Source of the DNA: Trichoplax sp. H2
Taxonomy: Eukaryota > Placozoa > Uniplacotomia > Trichoplacea
Direction: 5' to 3'
NCBI GenBank assembly: GCA_003344405.1
Contig: NOWV01000012.1
Span: 124,001-188,000 of the forward strand
DNA: 64,000 nucleotides
How positions within the stretch are numbered: position 1 is the stretch's first letter; every line of letters starts with the position of its first letter. Under the pieces are notes generated by a model, which saw nothing but the letters and a program-made list of their open reading frames with translations, was not told the origin of the DNA and did no database searches. A program made the translations under genes and the position numbers. Positions 54,122 to 64,000 of the stretch are shown in pieces.

Positions 54122-56958
54122 TTTGTTGATAATATCTGATTTGGATTATATTTAACAAACCTGTCGAAGAGTAGTTTCAGCGTCAAATCCAACGGAAGAA
54201 AGTCACTAGCGAAGATTTTACTTACTTGTGAGAAGTTGAAATCGTGGAAGGATTGCTCGGCACAGCGGCGATTGCAATTGGTCCTCAGGTGCCACTACTC
54301 TTGCCTTTTAAGTTACTTTCGCAGTACTGTACACTGTACACTGTACACTGTACACTGTACTGTACAGTATAATGTACTAAATCACTAAAATCGAATACAG
54401 TACTGTATGGTTCAATAGCACACTCTTAACGTGAATTTGCTCAAAGTGGCCTATCGCCTTTTTTCAATAACTGATCCAACGCCATTTTTTGCCACTTTCA
54501 AATGCATCAGTCTTTAAAATGGCCCTAGTTGACTTGACGTAAATAGAATTTCTTCACCAATATCCCGTGAAGTTGTTGGGAGTTTATTTTCCTTATTTAT
54601 TTATTTTATTTTAAATTCTACATTACTGGAAGTTAAAATCCAGATTTTTGAATATACAGTACAGTGTACAGTACGTACTGTACAGTACACCACACTGTAG
54701 AACACGAACTGTACACTCTGAGTGTACAGTACGCATAGTTTAGTAATGTCATCCATGGGCGTGTTGTACGGTCTACGGGTATAACATGGTCTGTATGGTA
54801 CTACAACATCATTGGCACTCAACATTAAGAGAAGGCTCCGCTAAGTGGTCGAGTTACACTGTTGCTGTATGACCTGGTTCAAGACGACATCTACCTATGG
54901 TCCGCAATCTATGCTTTGAAGTTTGTATATTTTGAAGGCAGAATAAAGGAGCCATTTCTTGCAACGAAATCAGTTGGTTAATCCAGTGGCAGAAAGGCTT
55001 ATTCCCTGCTTGTGACTAGGCCTGTTATACAAAGTTGAGCTATCTTGCCATTTAGTGTCAATGAAATCCTTGTAAGTATCATATAAAAAAAGTGATTTTA
55101 TAGTTTACAATCATTCAAATTGTTCAAGCAATCACTGCACAAAGTGATAGTGTAAAAATAGAAAATACATACAGCAAAAGTACATAGTGAATGGAATCAT
55201 CTCCATTACTGAAATATTCAAATTTCCACTCCAGGAACAATTGAAAGTTGTTCCAAGTCGTTCAAAAAATGGCACTTCTATCGTAATATACGCGTAGAAG
55301 ATTTGGCAAAGTGCGACCAAGTACAGTCGATTCGATTCTTACTGAATCCTATAAATTAGTATTGGCTTACTTGTAGAGCAATAGTAATTGACAGCTTTTT
55401 CATGGGTTAATAGTTTTGGAACCTGTTACGAATATTGAGTGTATCTTTTGACAGCGACTAATTTGATATGTAAATACTCTTACGTGAGCATTATGTCCAT
55501 CTCCTGTACAGCAACATTATTTTCGTATCAGATATTTTAATAGATAGTAGTATAAACTACTGTATTCGCACTTTAATTTTTAGTTACATTTTTTCCCAAT
55601 GAAAGTATCTAAAACGAAATTGAAGACGCTGTATATTGTACAGTATATCACTGTAATGGTAAAGCTACGTAGATTCCACAGTACTATACAGTATACAGTT
55701 ACACCTCTGATTCTCTCATGACTCATGTAACCGTCAATAAACATGGGATTTTAGGTTAAGAGTTCGAAAATTTCTACATTGTAGAATTAGTCAATACTTG
55801 AAAGTATACAAGCATGAAGTTATAATAAGATCACAACACACCTCTAACACCAATGAGATTCTTTGTACTATTGATATTTTTACTAGGGAGTCCTCCGACT
55901 CTCTGCTACGATACAGTTGTCGCCAATTTCGATACCACTGCGCAATTTTCAAAGCTTATTTTCTACTATTACAATTATTCGTAATACGAATCTATCGCCT
56001 TCATGCCAGTATCATTAAGTTAAAATTACGACAGTGTTCTCCATAACAAAGAAAACAACCCATAATAATATAGACGTTCAATACAGAATCAACTACAAAT
56101 TGCGGACAAATGTATTATTATAGATTGTGATGGAAAACGTATAATAAACATTGCATTCTTTAATTTAATTCAATGCCGTGCATACACTTTACAGTATAAG
56201 GTATGTACATTATATAAACTAAATAACCTGAAGTATCCGTCCTTCGTAGAAAATTTAAAATACTACTCAATAATTCATACGGTAGAATATATCAATTTAA
56301 CACTTATGTATATATTGTAATGGAGTGAATTAGCGGTAAAATAATCACAATTCTCCTATAAATGGTTTATTTACAGTATTACTATATTACTGTATACGTG
56401 AGCAGAGCAAAGTTTGATGCCTTTTCTTCCAACAAATGTAAAATTACAGTAATACACGTTTAATGCACTTGGTGTGCAGTATTATAATGGACTATTAAAA
56501 CACCTTTCTTCCAGTTCAAGAGCTGATACTACCTGTGTGAACCTTAGTGGTCTAATTAATTATTTAGCAATCTTGTATTATTATTAAATGATACATTAAA
56601 CGTGCGTGTCTCTTTTCTTATTTAGGTGTAAGAAGCACTTTATGAATATCTCTTAATTATGTCTAAAAGGTAAGGTCACTGTCCCTAAGAAGGGGTTTCG
56701 ATAAGGTAGCTCCATAATGTTTCCGTTCCATTATCAAATATGTGTATAACAATGTATCATCAATAATATAGCCATTTATAACATCATGCGATAGTATTCC
56801 ATAGCTAACTATCATGCTTAAGTAAAGAAATAATAAGCAATAACACAGTATCTTAAAGATGTCCATGTTCTTTAGAATATCGTAACTGAAATTATATCAT
56901 GTCACGCTTTAAACTTGTACTATTCCGCCACAACAAGCCGAAAGCGATCTTCTAAAAC
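54122..56958. other. Divergent intergenic region ST13 / SH3D19-like
   Basis: Contains GTAC palindromes (54320-54400, 54650-54740, 55625-55695), the best run being CTGTACACTGTACACTGTAC at 54327 onward. A short open stretch at about 54240-54292 (EIVEGLLGTAAIAIGPQ) is followed by GTGCCA, but no partner exon was found. A minus-strand CACAA/GTAAGT near 54224 may be a 5' UTR splice donor of ST13. No gene recognised. Confidence 0.45.
54320..54740. repeat. GTAC palindrome clusters upstream of ST13
   Basis: Two clusters: 54325-54400 with (GTACACT)n tandem units then GTACAGTATAATGTAC, and 54650-54740 with CAGTACAGTGTACAGTACGT followed by ACTGTACAGTACAC and GTGTACAGTACGC. Confidence 0.8.
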
Positions 56959-59900
56959 ATGTGCTTATTTAGACCAGAAATAACAATTGTTTCGGCAACG
57001 CCGATGGATGTATCTGCAATTGATTTTAAACAAAGTAATCACTCCAGACCTCCTCCGCCGGTGCCAAATGTTCCTCCTCCGAGTTCTACCGTACCCCCGG
57101 CTCCGCGTCGCCCGCCCCCTGTACCCAAACCTCCAACTAATAAGCCTCCGGCTAATAAGCCTCCTTTACCCAAGCCTCCTACTAATAAGCCTCCTTTACC
57201 CAAGCCTCCGACTAGCAAGCCTCCTTTACCCAAGCCTCCTGAAGCAACTACGCCTGCTATAGGAGAAAAGCCTACTATAAAACCAAGGCCGATCATAGCT
57301 CCAAAGCCTACTATCAACCCGGATCCAATACCGAAAGCTGAAGTGAAACCTGAGTTAAGCGATCAAAGAATTGAACCAACAGTATGTTATAAACTGCTCT
57401 CCATCCGTTTATTTATTAAATGAAACCACTTTTTGTAGTTTTCGGTTAAAGATAATCTCACTCCTTTTGCAGTCTAATGAGTCACCTCACAGTATTGAAG
57501 CACGTGAAAATAGTTTTCGGATGTCAAATACAGACTTAAATGAAGATACTACAACCTCCCCAAGTTCTCATCATAAAGTATTGCCTCCAAGGCCCAACAG
57601 TCGAGTCCTACCACCTCCACCTTCAAAGACTTTACCTCCACGGCCTACATCGAAACAAATAGATAGCCCTCATAAAGACAAAGATGAAGTTTCAAATGGC
57701 ATCAAAGCAGATAAATCTAGTAAAGAAACTCCAACAGTTCCTAGCCCAGAGTCAGTAGTGTCAAGACCCACGAGTAGACCACCGACAGTGCCGGTACAAT
57801 CTTCAGCCCAGGAGCCAAACTTTGGCATAACTAGAAATGAAACGAATCAGCCACCTTCACCTACCCGAAGACCTCCAGTGCCACAACAACCACCATCTCG
57901 ATTACCACCACAGATTCCACAGCAAGATATCCGTAACTCCATGCCACCGCCTCCTCAAGCTCTACCTCAACGGCAATTGCGACAAGTTTCTCCGGACTCA
58001 TCACCAAAGGCTGCTTTAATGATGGATAACGTTATGTCTAAGCAGCTAAACAGCTTTCAAAATCCTAACGATAAACCTCTAAATGCTCAAACCGATAACA
58101 AACCATCGAAACCTTTGCCGCCTAAAAGGCCACCACCGACAAGACAGTCAGTTATAAAATCACCTGAATCACCCGAAAACCCCTCACCGAATTTACTAGC
58201 GGATGCCACTGATTCACTGAGTGCTATATCAGGAAATAAAGATACGCGTACAGTTTCGCAAGATGATACAATTAAATTAAGTAAACCTCCGCCACCTGTT
58301 AAGCCGAAACCAAGGCCGTCAGTGCCCTTCAATTCGCAAGATCTTATTAAACTACCAGGTGCATTTACAGCGTGAGCACCGTATTAAAATACTATAACTG
58401 CAAAATATTTTAAAGGGCATAAAAATATTAGCATACATTCATGCAGCAGAATCTACTAGTAGTATCTCAGATTATACAGAATCTTTATCCCTGCACAAAT
58501 TTTACACACGTACAATGGTATGCTGAATAAATGTTTAAGTACCGGTGATTACGCTATTTCTCGTACCCTAGGTCGATCGGAAGCAATCCCGCAGCAAGAA
58601 TCTATAGTCAATGCAAACATAAATCCTTCACTACAAAGTTCTGAAACAGTAAAAGAAATCTCCAATTCAAAGAAAAAAGCACCACCTCGTCCGCCCATGT
58701 TTCAAGTCAAGCCTGGAGACAGTAAACAACAAAGTAAAACCGAACGAAGTAACTCACAATAAAATACCTATTTTGTGTTACACAATATCTGTTATACTAA
58801 CCTGTATCTTTATATGAGATCAAGAATTATTTCGAAAGTTACGCAGTTGTACTTCTTCAGCTGCTGTTCATATTTTAAAGCCATGTTTAATGTAAGAAAA
58901 TTATGTTATAGTAGATGGCGTTCCATTACAACAAAGTTCAAAAATGCCACCATCGAAGCCTCCAAGATCTCTGGCTATCATATCAAAAACAGGTTTCTCA
59001 AAACATTGAATCTTTGGTTTGAGAAGGAAATACTGTGATGTATATCTTTTCACTATGCGTATAATCAACGACCTATTATACTGTAGGAATACCGCCCTTA
59101 CCAAAACGTCCTGGACCAGGACATCCCTTGTATCACTATGTGGTAAATACGTATATCGCATGATAACATGCTTTTGATTGAAAATGTTTGTTAGGTACCA
59201 TTGAAATTGACACAATCATGCGCTATTATCCAACTCCCTTATAGGTTACAGAGCCTCATGCTATAGCAACATTCGATTTTTCAGCCCAGGATAACGACGA
59301 GCTGTCACTTCAAAAAGGAGATGTTATCATTTTACTGCAAAAAATAGACGATACGTGGTATATAGGCCGAAATGATCAAAAGAAAGGCATATTTCCTTCG
59401 AATTTTGTTCGAATTGTTAAGGACATTGGAACAAGACAAGCACAAAGCGATGTACCAGAAAAAGTTAGTAGCTAAACTAAAATATTGTAAATCATTTTAA
59501 CGAAGTCAAACTTACTTTTCACCTTATGTTAAAAAATTAGATGAATGCCGAATTCGATAAACCATGTGCTGTAGCACGATTTGATTTTGACGCCGGTAAC
59601 TAGTCTTCGAACTATTACTATACAAGCAAGATCTCAGCTAATTAATAATCAACTTTGTGATGATTCGATTAGTAATAATTTATCGTTTATTTAACTAAAT
59701 TGTCTAGTAACAAAAACTTTTTTGATAATGTGTATACAATAACTGCATCTTCAACTTTTATATCACCATAATAACGTAGAAAATGAGAACGAGCTAGCAT
59801 TTACAGAAGGTGACCATATTACGCTATTAAACTATGTTGGAGAGGAATGGCTGAAAGGACAACTTAATGGAAAGATTGGAATTTTTCCGATCGATTTTGT

Positions 59901-61901
59901 TCATATTCTTGTAAATATCACATCTAAATGTCTCTTACCTTGTTAAGTTTTTTCTCTCTTCATACGTTTTCTTTCAATTTCTCTTTCATGAATTTGTAGA
60001 AAGACTTGTCTGAGCCACATGATGCAGCATCAGCGAAGTATGATAACTTTATAGTTGATCAAAAATAATAGCATTTGTCGTTTTCAAATTGTTACTGATG
60101 TCTTTCGACAGTATCGAACTTAAAACATACGTATGTTTTCTTTTCAGTGTTGACAGCACTGATTCTAACCCAATAAATAGCCAATTCGCTAATCCTAATA
60201 ATCCGTCCATGTCAGGTACCTGTAAAATTTATATCGATTTCTTATTCAGTAATCTTAGTAGTTATACAGCCATAAAATTAACGACCCAAATAAGAACCTA
60301 GATCTTCTACCTTAAATAAACACGTTCTAATTTACAGATAAAAGTCTTTGCAAAGCAATGTTTGACTTCGAAGGGAGTGATGACAGAGAATTATCGTTTA
60401 AGGTATCTGAAAATGATTTTTAATACGGACCACGATATATACTGATTTCTCTATAAATTAAAATAGCTGTAGAATGTTACATTTATGAGGGTAACTTCAA
60501 AGCTGCATATAGTCCTATTCTTTATACTTTCTATTGTTCAATGTACTAGGCGGGAGATATGCTTGAAGTTACTGGAAAAATCGATAATGAATGGGCAACT
60601 GGAAAGTTAAATCAAAAAGACGGAATGTTTCCAATTGCATTCGTTGACAAAATTCCTGATACATTATTGCTTGTTGCCAATAAAGAGGTATACGCAACTT
60701 AGGAAATTTGACGTGGTTGTAACAGTGCATTAAATTATATAGTAATAGCTTAATTTAGAGTTTATTCTAAAATTAACACCGCTTGAAAAGCAATCCTTTC
60801 ATAACTATAAAAAGTAGTAAGCATACAATAGGGAATTCCCTCCAATAGATGTAGGCACTTTATTGTTACTAAGACATTCTGGATAATAATATTAGTACTA
60901 CTAATGATTAATTACTGTCATATTTATACCGTATAGGTTAATCATCAGTTTCCGCGAGATGCTACAGCATTAGTACATAAGTTACATGTTTTAATGTAGC
61001 GTTACTGTATTAAGGCCTTTAAGTCTAAAAATCTTCATACTGTATTGATATTACAGGTTGACGTTCCTCATTGCAAAGCAGTATATGATTTTAATGCTGA
61101 AGCTGATAATGAGCTATCATTCCGTAAAGGCGATATAATTACGATCGTAGCAAAAATAAACGACGAATGGTTAGAAGGCAAATTAAATAATCGCAATGGA
61201 ATATTTCCTACCCAGTTCGTGGAAATTATTCAGGATCTGGGGGATAATGCAAAATCTGCCGGTAAAGTAACAGGCAATTGATTTATGTAGTACTTTGCGA
61301 TTAAAAATTGCTGTACTAGTGAATTACGAGAGTAGTTACTGCATTAAACGTAATGAAGTGCGTGCTCTAACGTTTATTGCAAAGCACTCATATTTTACCT
61401 TTAACTTCATTTCGTAATTGTGGCTAAAGGTTCTATTTATTTTTCACTTTAGCATCTAATAGTAACTTTAATGTTAAAGCTATCTACGACTTCGATGGCC
61501 AAGATAGTACTGAATTATCATTTAAGGTCAGTAAATGCAAGTTTTTTAATATTTTAAAATGTTATCATTAGTTAATTTATTTTATCAATGAGAGCCTTAA
61601 CGTAAGTTTTATGACTGTAGATCCATCTTAATTGCATATCGTAGTTTCCTAGTTTGTAATATCACATAAAGACTCGTAATATTTTTATGAATAAATGCAT
61701 ATATATGCCTACTTGAGAAACTGAACTTTAAAAAATACTATTGTAGTTAAAACAATGTAACCTGGCGCATATTGTCTCCAATAGGAAGGTGAATACATTA
61801 CTGTTATAGAAAAAGTAAACGACGAATGGTTACTAGGAGAAATCAATGGACAAAAAGGCCAATTTCCTATTGCTTTCGTGAAAATATTTAATAGACAATG
61901 A
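56959..61901 (+). CDS. SH3D19: SH3D19-like adaptor: proline-rich N-terminus and five SH3 domains
   Basis: Exons: 56959-57381, 57473-58371, 58540-58733, 58912-58992, 59087-59142, 59245-59463, 59541-59595, 59780-59910, 60000-60037, 60148-60215, 60338-60402, 60550-60687, 61057-61261, 61453-61526, 61785-61901; about 920 aa. The first ~500 residues are rich in PPxP/PPLPKPP motifs (SH3 ligands). PPLPKRPGPGHPLYHYV precedes the first SH3, matching the LPPRPKPGHPLYSKYM of human SH3D19. Five SH3 domains follow, each with ALYDF-, ELSF-, W- and GIFP-type signatures: ATFDFSAQDNDELSL, ARFDFDAENENELAF, AMFDFEGSDDRELSF, AVYDFNAEADNELSF and AIYDFDGQDSTELSF. SH3D19/EBP in mammals binds ADAM cytoplasmic tails and endocytic proteins. 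The 5' end is uncertain: ATG 56959 follows an in-frame TAA, ATG 57004 is an alternative, and an upstream exon splicing at TTTAG (56972) is possible. Confidence 0.88.
57126..57241 (+). repeat. SH3D19: 30-base coding repeat in SH3D19-like gene
   Basis: Tandem units of AAGCCTCC-ACTAATAAGCC-type sequence encode KPPTNKPPLP (with ANKPPLP and TSKPPLP variants), about three and a half copies. A repeated polyproline SH3-ligand motif, probably length-variable. Confidence 0.85.
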
Positions 61902-63524
61902 AATTCAGGACTGAAACGTGGATTATTCATGTAAAATTTGATACTTATGAATAGAAATCGTCTTATTGATATCGTTACTGAAGGTTAATTATATCATTAC
62001 TGGAAAAGTGACGTAAAGTGATTCAGTGGATGTCATGATGATGTTTAAAATCGGCATCTCTTTAATACTGCCTCTCTAATTTATTGATATTATTTTTATA
62101 TTAGCTACTGTACACTCATGCATATTTTGCATTAAATTGAGTATTCCCCTTTAGCATTGTACATACATATATGGTAGCCATACTAACAAGGGAAATGATA
62201 TACTATCTTGTAAACTTGATAAATATTTTTTTTACTGACAGTTTATTATTGTTATATTAACTATTTTTTATTTTATCTTTGCCTGAACTAAAAGTTTGAT
62301 ATTTGCTGTAATGCAAGTCGTGTTTAGAATAATTCCTGGGTAGTAAGAATATTATTATATGTCGTCAATTTTCATACCTGAACTAATGAAAATTTTGCTA
62401 TCGTAGTGACGACCTAAAAATCGAAGTAATTGAGGCTAAGTATGATAAACATTTTTATTGAAGATAATATGAAATTATCACAGCTTTTTATATCACCCGG
62501 GCGTAATTATAGATGGAGTGAACTAATACATCATTTGAATACTAGGTATACTAATTCACTGTTGGTTAATTAATAATTAATATATGTAACATCATTGTAT
62601 CTTATCACTGTTTAACGGAGCTATACTGTATGGAAATCTCAGTAAATTAACTCCAATGAATAATGCGATAATTCAACATACTTGTAATCCATAAATTTTG
62701 CTGCCGTATTACGACATTAACAAAATATTGCTATATCATAAGTATGTGTACTAAGATTGTACTAAATGCTATGTGTAAGTAGCATTTATTAAAAGAGTTC
62801 TAGTTAAAACTTAAATTTATCAAAAGGTGTAAAATGGTTATCATATAAATTATGTAAAATATATGGTAAAAGATATCGACTTGAGAAAGCTATTATTGTT
62901 TCGTAAGTCTACGGCACCCAATTCATAAGCTTAAATCTTGATAAAAAGAGAAATTTACTGCAACAATCTATTGGTGAACAATATTTCACCTAAGAGTGAT
63001 AGAAAAAATAAGATGAATTTTTCGACAGTATTGATCTCACAGCGTACAGTTAGTGTTAAATTTACGAATTAATCAACTTATAATGAGTAATTATATATAC
63101 AAGAAAATGAGAAATGTATATGGGTCTTGCTAGTATAGCTTTTATAATATATAATCGGCAACGGTTTCAGACCTTGCAACCGTCTAGACCTGAATACAAT
63201 AATAAATCTACCGATTAAATATTAGAAATCAGTTTACCACTAACGCATTAGATTATTATCTCCGTGGATAGAAAAAGTTCACGCTGTCAATTTTATTCGT
63301 AAATGCATTATTGATGAAGAATCTAACACCTGTTACAAATATATTTATTAGTAACATGTTTACTTCATACATGTACCAGCTGTAAAATTGTTCCGTTGTT
63401 AAGAAGCTAACATTTCAATAGCTATTTAAACCAGCATTTGAACATTTTTAAGCATATTTCAGTCCACTTTGTGGTGATTGATAATCAACAAATATTTACA
63501 TTTGGTACAACCTACGTTATTAAG
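61902..63524. other. Intergenic, SH3D19-like to secreted-protein gene
   Basis: AT-rich; includes the SH3D19-like 3' UTR. No gene, RNA or palindrome cluster recognised. Confidence 0.55.
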
Positions 63525-64000
63525 ATGAAGATTGCTTTTATATTTCTTATTGTTTTAGCTTTAAGTTATCATATATTTGGTAACCCTATCAAAGACCATG
63601 ATTCCTACAGTGGAGGTAAATAATAGCAATTATCTGTACACAAATAGTCCACGCATAGTTCGAAGTCCTTTTTAAGATTTTAATTTAATCCAATTTTATT
63701 ACGAAAGGTATATTTCTATTTACTGAAGAATAAGATTTTGAATCGCGTCACATACATTGGTTATTGCCTATCGCAAAAATTTCTATGATTGAATAATATA
63801 ATATGTTACTATTTTATCTCAATTCCAAGGTTACGGCAATGATAGGCATAAATCCAAAACGAAAGGAATAGTTTATAAAGAAGTACGTAAATACGTTAAG
63901 AATGATCACGCCAGGCCATACTACAACGTAGGCTACAAAGGAAAGAAAGGTTATGACGACTACTATTATATTGGTAAGAAAGATTACGACGATTATTACT
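63525..64000 (+). CDS. Small secreted Lys/Tyr/Gly-rich protein, partial
   Basis: Exon 1 63525-63615 and exon 2 63830 to beyond the window edge; the junction is phase 1 and restores an open frame. The protein starts MKIAFIFLIVLALSYHIFGN, a typical signal peptide (Lys, hydrophobic core, likely cleavage after the FG or NP region), then KDHDSYSGGYGNDRHKSK, KGIVYKEVRKYVKND, and repeats of Lys, Gly and Tyr (YNVGYKGKKGYDDYYYIGKK, then DYDDYY). I recognise no family. Such composition occurs in extracellular structural or adhesive proteins and in some antimicrobial or peptide precursors; function is unknown. At least 87 residues are visible, and the 3' end is outside the window. An upstream ATG at 63438 in the same frame is less likely because it would bury the signal peptide. 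Confidence 0.65.

Noticed and set aside
57039-57317. Minus-strand Gly-rich open frame (GGLGKGGLLV repeats)
   Set aside because: Complement of the proline-rich coding repeat of the SH3D19-like gene.

Overview
This is a eukaryotic, metazoan-type genomic window: AT-rich, intron-dense (introns mostly 60-900 bases, GT-AG), with compact intergenic DNA and no operons. The proteins that can be assembled across exons are full-length orthologues of animal housekeeping genes. The compactness, AT-richness, deep conservation with vertebrates and many introns suggest an early-branching animal, most likely a placozoan (Trichoplax/Hoilungia type). This organism call is an inference that I could not check by search.

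Layout, left to right: DNAJC8 spliceosomal J-protein (-, 1306-4372, first exon duplicated at 5319-5381); a minisatellite and palindromic-repeat block with a 20-base assembly gap (4500-6710); a QKI/HOW-type STAR RNA-binding protein (+, 8836-13785); cytoplasmic tyrosyl-tRNA synthetase YARS1 (-, 15031-20073); an AGPAT3/4-class lysophosphatidate acyltransferase (-, 22286-24536); a 4.6-kb gene-poor stretch; SRA1 (+, 29169-30314); CHM/Rab escort protein (-, 30797-36103); NUP98-NUP96 precursor (+, 36626-48317); a tRNA-Leu(CAG) (+, 49427-49509); ST13/HIP co-chaperone (-, 50462-54121); SH3D19-like adaptor with five SH3 domains (+, 56959-61901); and the 5' part of a small secreted Lys/Tyr/Gly-rich protein (+, 63525 to the window edge).

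All nine complete spliced genes were assembled by hand: splice phases match across every junction, and most lengths are close to those of the human orthologues (DNAJC8 248 aa, QKI-like 308, YARS1 534, AGPAT 373, SRA1 191, CHM 641, NUP98-96 1825, ST13 419, SH3D19 about 920). The genes do not form one pathway. Several serve RNA and nuclear functions (splicing, RNA binding, tRNA charging, nuclear pore), two handle membrane lipid and Rab prenylation, and one is an Hsp70 co-chaperone.

The most unusual content is not in the gene list. It comprises: (1) a family of GTAC-centred self-complementary repeats (TACAGTACTGTA and relatives) clustered just upstream of several genes; (2) a run of 18-48-base symmetric-phase microexons in ST13, each encoding one or two GGFPGAG-type repeats; (3) a tandem exon duplication in CHM whose second copy has half decayed into intron; (4) a ~1-kb duplication of DNAJC8 exon 1 plus promoter across a sequence gap; and (5) gene neighbours (DNAJC8-YARS1, QKI-AGPAT) whose human orthologues also share chromosome bands.
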